Both the position numbers and the translations under genes were made by a program. 64,000 nt of DNA, taken from positions 3,474,001 through 3,538,000 of the forward strand of contig NZ_AP023189.1 in the NCBI RefSeq assembly GCF_012767755.2. The letters run 5' to 3'. Shown here in pieces: positions 56,922 through 64,000 of this stretch. Origin of the DNA: Pseudomonas tohonis (GTDB taxonomy: Bacteria > Pseudomonadota > Gammaproteobacteria > Pseudomonadales > Pseudomonadaceae). The notes beneath the pieces are model-generated. The model was not told the DNA's origin and ran no database searches. It worked only from the letters and a program-made list of their open reading frames with translations. Position 1 is the first letter of the stretch; each line of letters opens with the position of its first letter.

Positions 56922-57644
56922 TCAGGAGTCGGAGCGCACCTCTTCCACGGGCCCGCTCACCGCCACCTCCTCATCCGCTTGCGCGCCGAAGGTGGCCCGC
57001 AACCAGCGCCCCACCTGGCACGCCGCCAGGGTCCGGGTGCTGCAGGCACCGCTGGCCAGCGCCTGGCGCAAGCCATCGATATCGGCGCCCTCGACATAGG
57101 CGATGGCGTCATCCATCAACCGCGCGTCGCCGAAGCCACCGGCCTTCATCTCCGCCAACGCATCGGCACGGCTCCAGCCCTGCACCACGGTGCGGTACAT
57201 GGCCGCCATCAGCCCGGTGCGATCGCGGCCGTGCTTGCAGTGCATCAGCACCGGGCCCTGCGCCTCGGCCCGCTGCAGCACACGGAGCACACGCAGCACG
57301 TCCACGTCGTCGACCCGGTCGGCGTGCAGCGGGATGCTCACCCGTTGCACCTGGGCATCGCCCAGCCAGTTTGCGTCGTCCTCCTTGATGAAGCTCACCA
57401 CCGTGCGCACCCCCAGGCGCTGCAATTGCGGCAGGTCGCCGGAATCCGGCAGCGCGCTGCGGTACAGCTGCGGGGTCATGCGGTAGAGGTTGAAGCCCCG
57501 GTCCACCGGCACCGCCCAGTCCTGCCGCGACAGCAGCGCTCCCGGCTCCGGCACCTGGGTGTTGCCCTGGGCCAGCGGCACGCACAGCGAAGCGACGGCC
57601 AGCAGGCCGGCGAAGAACAGCGAGATACGAGGTCCGGGCGTCAT
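56922..57644 (-). CDS. Periplasmic dual-specificity/tyrosine phosphatase
   Basis: This 240-residue protein has a signal peptide (cleavage about after PLAQG) and the Cys-x5-Arg phosphatase loop HCKHGRDRTG (Cys136, Arg142) in a DSP-like fold (LYRSALPDSGDLPQLQRLGV, VVSFIKEDDANW). Secreted bacterial phosphatases of this group can act on phosphotyrosine, phosphoinositides or inositol phosphates; the target is unknown. The ATG at 57644 has CAGGAG upstream. It is convergent with the NarL-type regulator. Confidence 0.88.
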   Translation of the reverse strand: MTPGPRISLFFAGLLAVASLCVPLAQGNTQVPEPGALLSRQDWAVPVDRGFNLYRMTPQLYRSALPDSGDLPQLQRLGVRTVVSFIKEDDANWLGDAQVQRVSIPLHADRVDDVDVLRVLRVLQRAEAQGPVLMHCKHGRDRTGLMAAMYRTVVQGWSRADALAEMKAGGFGDARLMDDAIAYVEGADIDGLRQALASGACSTRTLAACQVGRWLRATFGAQADEEVAVSGPVEEVRSDS

Positions 57645-57860
57645 GGCGCGCTCCTGCAAGGTTCGCCACTACCCTCGCGCACCGCCCGTAAAGGCCAGAT
57701 CAAGAAGACGTGAAAAATTTGTCAGCCGCCCCACCGGTGCGAAAGCCTGCAAGGGCGAGCGCCGGGGCGATTTCATTGGCTCGGCCTGCATTGGCGCTTG
57801 TGAAGGTGATGCGAAGCCTCAAGCACGGTGTTTTCCGGGGCATTCATGCCCCCTTGTCGC

Positions 57861-58216
57861 GCCCACCGCATGGGTTTCGCTTCGCTCTACGCCATCCTAC
57901 GGAAGCCGCCAGCCGCGGTAGTGATGCGCACATCAATGTGAAGTATCGAGCACCGACGTTGGAGCAGTCGCCAAACGCCCCTTTCAGGAGGCCGAGCGCA
58001 ATCGTCGTTTCAGGGGTTGAGCGACATGGATGTCGCGAGAGGCGTACCGGGCCATGGATGGCCCGTTACGCCGTGCCCCTGAAACGATGATGGAGCGAGG
58101 GAACCCGACGCAGTCGGGCCGTATGCAGGGGCAAGTTTTTTGGTTCCTTTTCAACGATTGGAAAAGGGACTAGCCCGGCAAGGCGAAACAGAAAACCTCA
58201 GCAAAACTCGGCAATC
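57861..58216 (-). repeat. Structured repeat of about 360 bp, copy B (inverted)
   Basis: This is the reverse complement of the block at 28617-28988. It has the dispersed unit TGGGTTTCGCTTCGCTCTAC at its left end, outer arms around the same GCGACAT and CGGGCCAT hairpins (about 58009-58086), and ends CAGCAAAACTCGGCAATC. It fills most of a 710-bp gap between the phosphatase gene and the next small ORF; the remainder holds nothing identifiable. Confidence 0.8.
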
Positions 58217-58354
58217 GGCTTGGCCAAAAACCTTGATGCAGCGAACCCCGCCGGCCCTGTGCAACGGCCAATTCGACGGATGTCCGACAATCGCCACACC
58301 ACGCCGGGCCGAGCTGTTCTAGAATCAGCGTCGAATCACGCTACAGTCCCGCCC

Positions 58355-58609
58355 ATGGATATCCAGAGCCGCACCCTTCTCCTGCGTTCCCTCCTCGCCC
58401 AGCTCAGCGAGGACTCCCCCCGTGATGCCAGCACCCTGGAAGGCGACCCGGCACGGATCATGATCGGCCTGCGCGATCTTCAGGAACTCGGCCTGATCAG
58501 CGGCCAGCTGCAGCGCAGCGAGCAGAGCGATGGCCAGGGCCCGCTGCTGGCCAGCGCCACGGGCATCACCCTCACCCGCCGGGGCGCGGCCTTCAAGGCC
58601 GAGCCCTGA
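58355..58609 (+). CDS. Small hypothetical protein, possibly winged-helix
   Basis: This 84-residue protein starts MDIQSRTLLLRSLLAQLSED. A middle segment, MIGLRDLQELGLISGQ, and an end piece, GITLTRRGAAF, resemble the recognition helix and wing of small winged-helix proteins, but no family is recognised. I chose the ATG at 58355, as the upstream frame runs through the repeat. It is convergent with the next gene. Confidence 0.6.
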   Translation: MDIQSRTLLLRSLLAQLSEDSPRDASTLEGDPARIMIGLRDLQELGLISGQLQRSEQSDGQGPLLASATGITLTRRGAAFKAEP

Positions 58610-58621
58610 ACCCCGCGCGCA

Positions 58622-59041
58622 TCAGTTCGCCGAGGACAGCTCGGTGCCCTGGCTGACGTTCATCGACTCGTAGGGCCGGTTGTCGAACTGGTGGTACTTC
58701 TCCAGCCAGGCGGCATAGGCCTGGCCGTCCCCCGCATAGCGACCCGAGCTGGAATAGCGCGGCGCATCGCCCTCGACCAGGCGGCGCTCGATCATCGCCG
58801 GGTAGGCCGGGTGCTTGCGGGTGGTGAAGAGATAGACCGAGCCGTCGCGCTCGTTCTTGATGATGGTCACCTGGTCCGACGACGAATAACGGACTTCCGG
58901 CAACGCCAGCGCCTCATCGAACGCCGCCTGCCACTGCTGCACGCTGATGGGCTCGGGCAGCGGCTGCACGGCCGGCTGTTCGTTGGCCTGGGAATCGCCC
59001 GCGCCGAACAGGCCGAGCAGCATTGCGAATAACTGGTTCAT
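58622..59041 (-). CDS. Hypothetical exported protein
   Basis: This 139-residue protein starts MNQLFAMLLGLFGAGDSQA, a probable signal peptide, followed by a Pro-rich linker and a domain with SVQQWQAAFDEALALP and VYLFTTRKHPAYPAMIERR. A GTG at 59053 would add four residues. No family is recognised; the second half suggests a small periplasmic fold. It is divergent from the glucose dehydrogenase gene. Confidence 0.65.
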   Translation of the reverse strand: MNQLFAMLLGLFGAGDSQANEQPAVQPLPEPISVQQWQAAFDEALALPEVRYSSSDQVTIIKNERDGSVYLFTTRKHPAYPAMIERRLVEGDAPRYSSSGRYAGDGQAYAAWLEKYHQFDNRPYESMNVSQGTELSSAN

Positions 59042-59472
59042 GGTCTTGCTCACCGGGAATGGGAGTCACAGAGGTTCAGAGGGACGTGGCCGGGGTCGGT
59101 TCAGGAAATTTTCGGGGGCTCGGCGCGGGGGCGCTCGGCAGTCCGCTGGGTGGGTCGGGGCGGCTGCGCTTCCCGCGCGACGGCCAGGCCGACGCGGCGA
59201 CGCGGGATGCGATAGCGACCGTGCGGGTGAGCCCGCTTCCAAGACCGTGCCTCCAGCCCGAACGCCAGCAGGATGATGAGAGGCGCATAGCTCACCCGAT
59301 TCACATGACGGAATGATGACGAAGTGCCATCCACCCCGGCTCCGGGCCCTCCGTCGCGCCCGTGGCCCTGAACTATTCCCCGCACCGGGGTTCGATCTCT
59401 TCAACGGTGTCGCGCCATCCGCGTGTGCCGAGCCCCGACCGCAACCGCGAAGCCCCCACCCCGGAGGACCCC
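59042..59472. other. Gap upstream of the glucose dehydrogenase gene
   Basis: This 431-bp gap lies between the divergent hypothetical and gcd genes. Open frames here are not protein-like. The gcd ribosome site (GGAGGA at 59463-59468) is clear. An AT-richer patch at about 59290-59330 may hold the promoter. No operator is recognised. Confidence 0.4.
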
Positions 59473-61845
59473 ATGGCCACCCTCGGCACCCGCCCTTCCC
59501 CCCTCGCCCGCCTGCTCGCCCTGCTGCTGTCGCTGATCGGCCTCGCCCTGCTGATCGGCGGCATCCGCCTGGTCTGGGTCGGTGGCTCCTGGTACTACCC
59601 GCTGGCCGGCGCGGCCCTGCTGCTGACCGGCTTCCTGCTGTGGAACGGCCTCGGCTCGGCGCTGCTGGTGTTCGCCGCGATGCTCATCGCCTCCACCGCC
59701 TGGGCCCTCTGGGAAGTCGGCCTGGACTGGTGGCAACTGGTCCCGCGTCTGGCCCTGTGGTTCGGCTTGGGCGTGCTGCTGTTGCTGCCCTGGACGCGGC
59801 GCGGCCTGGCCGGCGGCACCTCGCCGGCCAACGGTGGCGCGCTGCTGGTGGCGGTGCTGCTGGCCGGCGCCGTGGCGCTGCTCAGCCAGTTCACCGAACC
59901 GCACCGCCAGGAAGGCGAGATCAGCCGGGCCGACCCCGCGCCCGCCGCCGGCGAGCCACCCATGCCCGAAGGCGACTGGCAGGCCTACGGGCGCAGCAAT
60001 GCCGGCGACCGCTACTCGCCCCTGGCGCAGATCACCCCGGAGAACGTCCACAAGCTGGAGCTGGCCTGGAGCTACCGCACGGGCGACCTGCCCGGCCCCG
60101 ACGACCCGCAGGAGACCACCGCCGAGAACACCCCGCTCAAGGCCAACGGCATGCTCTACGTGTGCACCCCGCACAGCCAGGTGATCGCCCTGGACCCGGA
60201 CAGCGGCCGCGAGATCTGGCGCTTCGACCCGAAGATCAGCACGCAGCACGCCGACAGCTTCAAGGGCTGGGCGCACATGACCTGCCGCGGCGTCGCCTAC
60301 CACCAGCAAGACACCCCCAGCGACGGCAAGCGCTGCGAGCGGCGCCTGTTCCTGCCCACCGCCGACACCCGCCTGATGGCTCTGGACGCCGATGACGGCA
60401 AGCCCTGCGAGGGGTTCGGCGACAAGGGCTCCATCGACCTCACGCGCGGCATCGGCAGCTTCACCCCGGGTGGCTACTACTCCACCTCGCCGCCCGGCGT
60501 CAGCCGCGACCTGGTGATCATCGGCGGCCACGTCACCGACAACGTCTCCGAGGACGAGCCCTCGGGCGTGATCCGCGCCTACGACGTGCGCGACGGCCAC
60601 CTGGTGTGGAACTGGGATGCCGGCAACCCCGACGACACCGCCCCGCTGGCTGAGGGCCGCACCTACACCCGCAACTCGCCGAACATGTGGTCGGTGATGA
60701 GCCTGGACGAGCAGCTCGGCCTGCTCTACCTGCCCATGGGCAACCAGACCCCGGACCAGTGGGGCGGCCGCCGTACCCCCGCCTCGGAGAAATACAGCGC
60801 CGGCGTCACCGCCCTGGAGATCGCCACCGGCAAGGTGCGCTGGACCTTCCAGATGACCCACCACGACCTCTGGGACATGGACGTCGGTGGCCAGCCCACC
60901 CTGGTCGACCTGCCGCCGCAGAAGGCCGGCGATGCCCCGCGCCCGGCGCTGATCGCCTCCACCAAGCAGGGCAGCCTCTACGTGCTCGACCGGCGCACCG
61001 GCGAGCCCATCGTCCCGGTGAAGGAAACCCCCGTGCCCCAAGGCGCCGCCAAGGGCGACTTCACCGCGCCGACCCAGCCCATGTCGGCCCTCAACCTGAT
61101 GCCCCCGCCGCTGCAGGAACGCGACATGTGGGGCGGCACGCCGATCGACCAGATGCTCTGCCGCATCACCTTCCGCTCGCTGCGCTACGAGGGCATCTAC
61201 ACCCCGCCCTCCGAGCAGGGCAGCCTGGTCTATCCGGGCAATTTCGGGGTCTTCGACTGGGGCGGCATCGCCGTCGATCCGGTGCGCCAGATCGCCTTCC
61301 TCAACCCCAGCTACATGGCCTTCACCTCGAAATTGATCCCCGAAGGCAGCGCCGCCGATGAACCTGCGCGCAAGAGCGAGATCGAAGGCGTACAGCCGAA
61401 CAAGGGCGCGCCCTACGGCGCCCTGCTCTCGCCGCTGCTGTCACCCCTCGGGCTGCCCTGCCAGTCGCCGCCCTGGGGCTACGTCGCGGGCCTGGACCTG
61501 ACCACCATGAACGTCGCCTGGAAACACAAGAACGGCACGGTGCGCGACAGCTCGCCGATCCCCATCCCGCTGCCCATGGGCGTGCCCAGCCTGGGTGGCA
61601 GCGTGATCACCGGCGGTGGCGTCGCCTTCCTCGCCGGCACGCTCGACCAGTACCTGCGCGCCTATGACGTGCGCACTGGCGAGCAGCTCTGGGAAGGCCG
61701 CCTGCCGGCCGGCGGCCAAGCCACGCCCATGAGCTACACCGGCAAGGACGGTCGCCAGTACGTGCTGATCGTCGCCGGTGGCCACGGCTCCCTGCACACC
61801 CGCCAGGGCGACCATGTCCTGGCCTTCGCCCTGCCCAAGGAATGA
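59473..61845 (+). CDS. gcd: Membrane-bound PQQ-dependent glucose dehydrogenase
   Basis: This 790-residue quinoprotein has five N-terminal membrane helices (about 12-140) and a periplasmic eight-bladed propeller opening with DWQAYGRSNAGDRYSPLAQI. PQQ-enzyme motifs include GWAHMTCRGVAYH, HHDLWDMDVGGQPTLVDL and GGHGSLHTRQGDHVLAFALP. It oxidises glucose to gluconolactone in the periplasm and passes electrons to ubiquinone. The ATG at 59473 follows GGAGGA. A lactonase gene follows after three bases, giving a two-step path to gluconate. Confidence 0.95.
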   Translation: MATLGTRPSPLARLLALLLSLIGLALLIGGIRLVWVGGSWYYPLAGAALLLTGFLLWNGLGSALLVFAAMLIASTAWALWEVGLDWWQLVPRLALWFGLGVLLLLPWTRRGLAGGTSPANGGALLVAVLLAGAVALLSQFTEPHRQEGEISRADPAPAAGEPPMPEGDWQAYGRSNAGDRYSPLAQITPENVHKLELAWSYRTGDLPGPDDPQETTAENTPLKANGMLYVCTPHSQVIALDPDSGREIWRFDPKISTQHADSFKGWAHMTCRGVAYHQQDTPSDGKRCERRLFLPTADTRLMALDADDGKPCEGFGDKGSIDLTRGIGSFTPGGYYSTSPPGVSRDLVIIGGHVTDNVSEDEPSGVIRAYDVRDGHLVWNWDAGNPDDTAPLAEGRTYTRNSPNMWSVMSLDEQLGLLYLPMGNQTPDQWGGRRTPASEKYSAGVTALEIATGKVRWTFQMTHHDLWDMDVGGQPTLVDLPPQKAGDAPRPALIASTKQGSLYVLDRRTGEPIVPVKETPVPQGAAKGDFTAPTQPMSALNLMPPPLQERDMWGGTPIDQMLCRITFRSLRYEGIYTPPSEQGSLVYPGNFGVFDWGGIAVDPVRQIAFLNPSYMAFTSKLIPEGSAADEPARKSEIEGVQPNKGAPYGALLSPLLSPLGLPCQSPPWGYVAGLDLTTMNVAWKHKNGTVRDSSPIPIPLPMGVPSLGGSVITGGGVAFLAGTLDQYLRAYDVRTGEQLWEGRLPAGGQATPMSYTGKDGRQYVLIVAGGHGSLHTRQGDHVLAFALPKE

Positions 61846-61848
61846 TCG

Positions 61849-63012
61849 ATGCCGCGAAACGTACCACTGCTCTTCTGCACCATGACCCTGCTCGCCGGAT
61901 GCGCCGGGCGCCCTCCCGCCGACACCACCCAGCTGCTGGTGGGCTGTACCGGCGAGGTCTGCCCCGGCATCCAGCGCTTCGCCTTCGACGGCGCCCAGGG
62001 CCGGCTGACGGAACGGCCGCTGCAGACCCTGCCCAGCGCCAACCCCTCGTGGCTGGTGCTCTCGGCGGACGGCAGCCAGCTGTTCGCCACCAACGAGAAC
62101 CCACCCCAGGGGCGTGACCCGGCCGGCCAGGTCAGCAGCTTCGCCATCGGCGGGGGCACCGAGCGCAGCCTCACGCCACTCAGCCAGGTCGCGACCCGGG
62201 GTGCCGAGCCGACCCATGCCAGCCTCAGCGAAGACGGGCGCTTCCTCTTCGTCGCCCACTACAGCACCCGGCCCACGCCCGGAGGCAGCCTCGCGGTGAT
62301 CCCGGTCACGGCCCACGGCACCCTGGGCGCCGTGGCCCAGCAGGTGCGCCAGAGCTTTTCCCGGCGCGGCTCGCAGCGCCAGGGCTCCTCGCACCTGCAC
62401 GCGGCGGTGCTGGCCGGCGGCTACCTCTTCGTCACCGACCTGGGCGCCGACAAGGTCTACGCCTATCGCTACGACGGGGAAAAACCGAAAAAGCCGCTGC
62501 AGGCCGCCAGGCCCGGCGCCTTCGCCCTGCCCAAGGGCAGCGGCCCGCGCCACCTCGCGTTCGACAAGAGCGGCACGCGCGCCTACCTGACCCTGGAGCT
62601 GTCCAACCAGATCGCCATCCTCGGCCGCGACGAGGCCAGGCTGGAGCAGCAGGGCCTGGTGGACCTCGACCCGCCCGGCGCCAACGCCGAGGGCGACCGC
62701 CGCCTGGGCGCCATCCACCTGTCGCCGGACGAACGCTTCCTCTACGTCGCCCGCCGTGGGGTGGAGAACCAGATCGTGGTCTATGCGGTGAGCCCCGCCG
62801 ACGGCAGCCTCAGCGAAGTACAGCGGCACGCCAGCGGTGGCGAAGAGCCTCGCGAATTCACCTTCGCGCCGGACGGGCGCTTCCTGCTGGTGGCCAACCA
62901 GAAGAGCGACAGCGTGGCGGTATTCGCCCGTGATCCGCAGAGCGGCCTGCTGGTGGAGCAGGTGCAAAGCATCAGCGCCCCCGCCCCCAGCGCGCTGCGC
63001 TTCGTGCCCTGA
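61849..63012 (+). CDS. Lactonase-family beta-propeller lipoprotein
   Basis: This 387-residue protein has a lipoprotein signal with lipobox LAGC and a seven-bladed propeller of the 6-phosphogluconolactonase/YbhE type (PSWLVLSADGSQLFATNE, LFVTDLGADKVYAYRYD, GPRHLAFDKSGTRAYLTLEL, LYVARRGVENQIVVY). Its position directly after gcd suggests it hydrolyses gluconolactone to gluconate in the periplasm. It would be co-transcribed with gcd. Confidence 0.88.
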   Translation: MPRNVPLLFCTMTLLAGCAGRPPADTTQLLVGCTGEVCPGIQRFAFDGAQGRLTERPLQTLPSANPSWLVLSADGSQLFATNENPPQGRDPAGQVSSFAIGGGTERSLTPLSQVATRGAEPTHASLSEDGRFLFVAHYSTRPTPGGSLAVIPVTAHGTLGAVAQQVRQSFSRRGSQRQGSSHLHAAVLAGGYLFVTDLGADKVYAYRYDGEKPKKPLQAARPGAFALPKGSGPRHLAFDKSGTRAYLTLELSNQIAILGRDEARLEQQGLVDLDPPGANAEGDRRLGAIHLSPDERFLYVARRGVENQIVVYAVSPADGSLSEVQRHASGGEEPREFTFAPDGRFLLVANQKSDSVAVFARDPQSGLLVEQVQSISAPAPSALRFVP

Positions 63013-63345
63013 TCAGGCGGCCAGGGCCAGGCCCTGGCACTGCCTCGCGCACTCCTCGCAGACCTGGGCCAGCCGCTGGCAGTGCACCAGGTCGTGGCGC
63101 TGGCACTCTGCCGCGCACAGCCTGCACAGGCTCGCGCAGAACAGGCCGAATCCGATCACCTGGGCGCTTTGCCGCTCCACCAGCTCCTGCATCAGCAGGC
63201 AGCTGTCGGCGCATTCGCGGCTCAACTCGATGCAACGCCCCAGGTCCTCGCCGGACTCGTCCAGGCGACTCTCGGTGACGCACTGCGCGCATTCGCTGGC
63301 GCACACCAGGCAGGCTTCGGCACAGGCTTGGATCTCGGCATTCAT
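63013..63345 (-). CDS. Csp-type four-helix copper-storage protein
   Basis: This 110-residue protein has 16 Cys spaced along four helices (ACAEACLVCASECAQC, RECADSC, FCASLCRLCAAEC, CQRLAQVCEECARQC), the pattern of cytosolic copper-storage protein Csp3 and DUF326-type proteins. Such bundles hold many Cu(I) ions in their core. There is no signal peptide. GGAG precedes the ATG at 63345. Its end abuts the lactonase end, in convergent orientation. Confidence 0.9.
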   Translation of the reverse strand: MNAEIQACAEACLVCASECAQCVTESRLDESGEDLGRCIELSRECADSCLLMQELVERQSAQVIGFGLFCASLCRLCAAECQRHDLVHCQRLAQVCEECARQCQGLALAA

Positions 63346-63417
63346 GGGCATCTCCATCCAGGGGGCTCATCTACTTCGGCCCCGCCCTGGCGCGGCGGTT
63401 CAGGAGATTTATGTGCG

Positions 63418-63503
63418 CCGTAGGTTGGGCGGAGGCACGAAGCCCAAGGCAACAGAGCCGAGCCCCGCTCCGTTGGGCCTCGCTGCGCTCGGCGCCAACC
63501 TGC
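63418..63503. repeat. Palindromic dispersed repeat (GTAGGTTGGGCGGAGG type)
   Basis: This imperfect palindrome runs from CCGTAGGTTGGGCGG to GCTCGGCGCCAACCTGC and is related to 24521-24605. It lies between the Csp gene and the channel gene. Confidence 0.7.
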
Positions 63504-63582
63504 AACGGCCAGGGCAATCCATCCGAACCCATCGCCAGGCACCGGGTCACTAACAGGGTCATCGCGATCCCGGAGGTTCCCC

Positions 63583-64000
63583 ATGCTCGAAAACTGGCTA
63601 CCGTACCTGCCGCTGCCCGAACTCAGGGTCCTGCTCACGGCCCTGGTGGTGATGCTGGGCCTCAGCCTGGTCGCTCGCGGGGTCATGCGCGTGCTGGTCC
63701 GCCTGGCCAAGCCGGTGCTGTTCCTGCGCGAGCTGCTGCAACGGGTGCGCCGGCCGCTCTACCTCCTGCTGCCGCTGCTGGGCCTGCAGACGGTGTGGAG
63801 CGCCGCGGACGACGACCTGCTGTTCATCGGCCCGCTGCGCCAGCTCACCTCGATGGCCATCATCGGCACCTTCACCTGGCTCGGCCTGCGCGCGGTGGAC
63901 GCGGTGCAGCAGGTGATCCTGCTGCACAACCCCGTGGACATCAGCGACAACCTGCGCGCCCGGCGCATCCAGACCCAGACCCGCGTGCTGGTGCGCACCC
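63583..64000 (+). CDS. MscS-family mechanosensitive channel, N-terminal part
   Basis: This frame stays open to the window edge, 139 codons. The ATG at 63583 follows GGAGG. At least three membrane helices are seen (LLTALVVMLGLSLVARGVM, LYLLLPLLGLQTVW, MAIIGTFTWLGLRAV), then RRIQTQTRVLVRT, which matches the segment leading into the pore helix of MscS-like channels. The pore and cytoplasmic vestibule lie beyond the window. Its partner and gating signal are unknown. Confidence 0.75.
   Translation, partial: MLENWLPYLPLPELRVLLTALVVMLGLSLVARGVMRVLVRLAKPVLFLRELLQRVRRPLYLLLPLLGLQTVWSAADDDLLFIGPLRQLTSMAIIGTFTWLGLRAVDAVQQVILLHNPVDISDNLRARRIQTQTRVLVRT

Overview
The window reads as a Pseudomonas chromosome. 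Most of it is high-GC and carries genes typical of that genus: an OprD-family porin, the imuA-imuB-dnaE2 mutagenesis cassette behind a LexA box, a membrane-bound PQQ glucose dehydrogenase, DUF2790 and DUF4189 proteins, and Pseudomonas-type REP and other dispersed repeats. The species cannot be fixed from sequence alone.

Positions 1-10670 are an accessory island of visibly lower GC. It opens with an unknown gene split by a complete IS66-family element (226-2594, 8-bp target duplication). Next comes a recombination module: an intact tyrosine recombinase, a second recombinase that has lost its Arg and HxxR catalytic residues, and a divergent KfrA/TnpT-like coiled-coil DNA-binding protein, with an inverted-repeat site between them. 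Then follows a four-gene type II CBASS anti-phage operon: a Cap15-like two-TM beta-barrel effector, a DncV/CdnA-like cyclase, a Cap2 E1-E2 protein and a Cap3 JAB peptidase. The island ends at a 28-bp dif-like site (10642-10669; 24/28 match to E. coli dif, XerD arm perfect). This suggests Xer-mediated insertion at the replication terminus.

From 10.7 to 24 kb lie a GNAT-Rnk/GreA fusion, a lipoprotein, an SsuD-like monooxygenase, LysR regulators and a tautomerase. They are followed by a locus that looks like a metal (copper) buffering system: DipZ, DUF2790, an OmpR-type two-component pair, DoxX, and a DUF2063/DUF692 pair next to a secreted EF-hand protein with five EGKCG motifs, a probable MNIO-modified RiPP precursor. 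GATACA direct repeats spaced 10-11 bp occur in three intergenic regions of this locus and probably mark the response-regulator sites.

From 24 to 41 kb are a nitronate monooxygenase, an SDR lacking its catalytic Tyr, a TauD-like dioxygenase, a double-Cache protein, signalling proteins, a Gly-rich secreted protein, an acid phosphatase with an OprD porin, and a DUF2946/TonB-receptor/PepSY metal-uptake cluster. The receptor is out of frame with its signal peptide at a C7 tract. A double-receiver regulator with a CBS-domain kinase closes the region.

From 41 to 64 kb are dnaE2-imuB-imuA, a diguanylate cyclase, a complete eight-gene chemosensory operon (MCP-like, CheY, STAS, CheA, MCP, CheW, CheR, CheB), a NarL-type regulator, a periplasmic tyrosine phosphatase, the glucose dehydrogenase with a lactonase, a Csp-like copper-storage protein, and the start of a MscS-type channel. 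Two inverted copies of a structured repeat of about 360 bp (28.6 and 58.0 kb) bracket a 29-kb segment.
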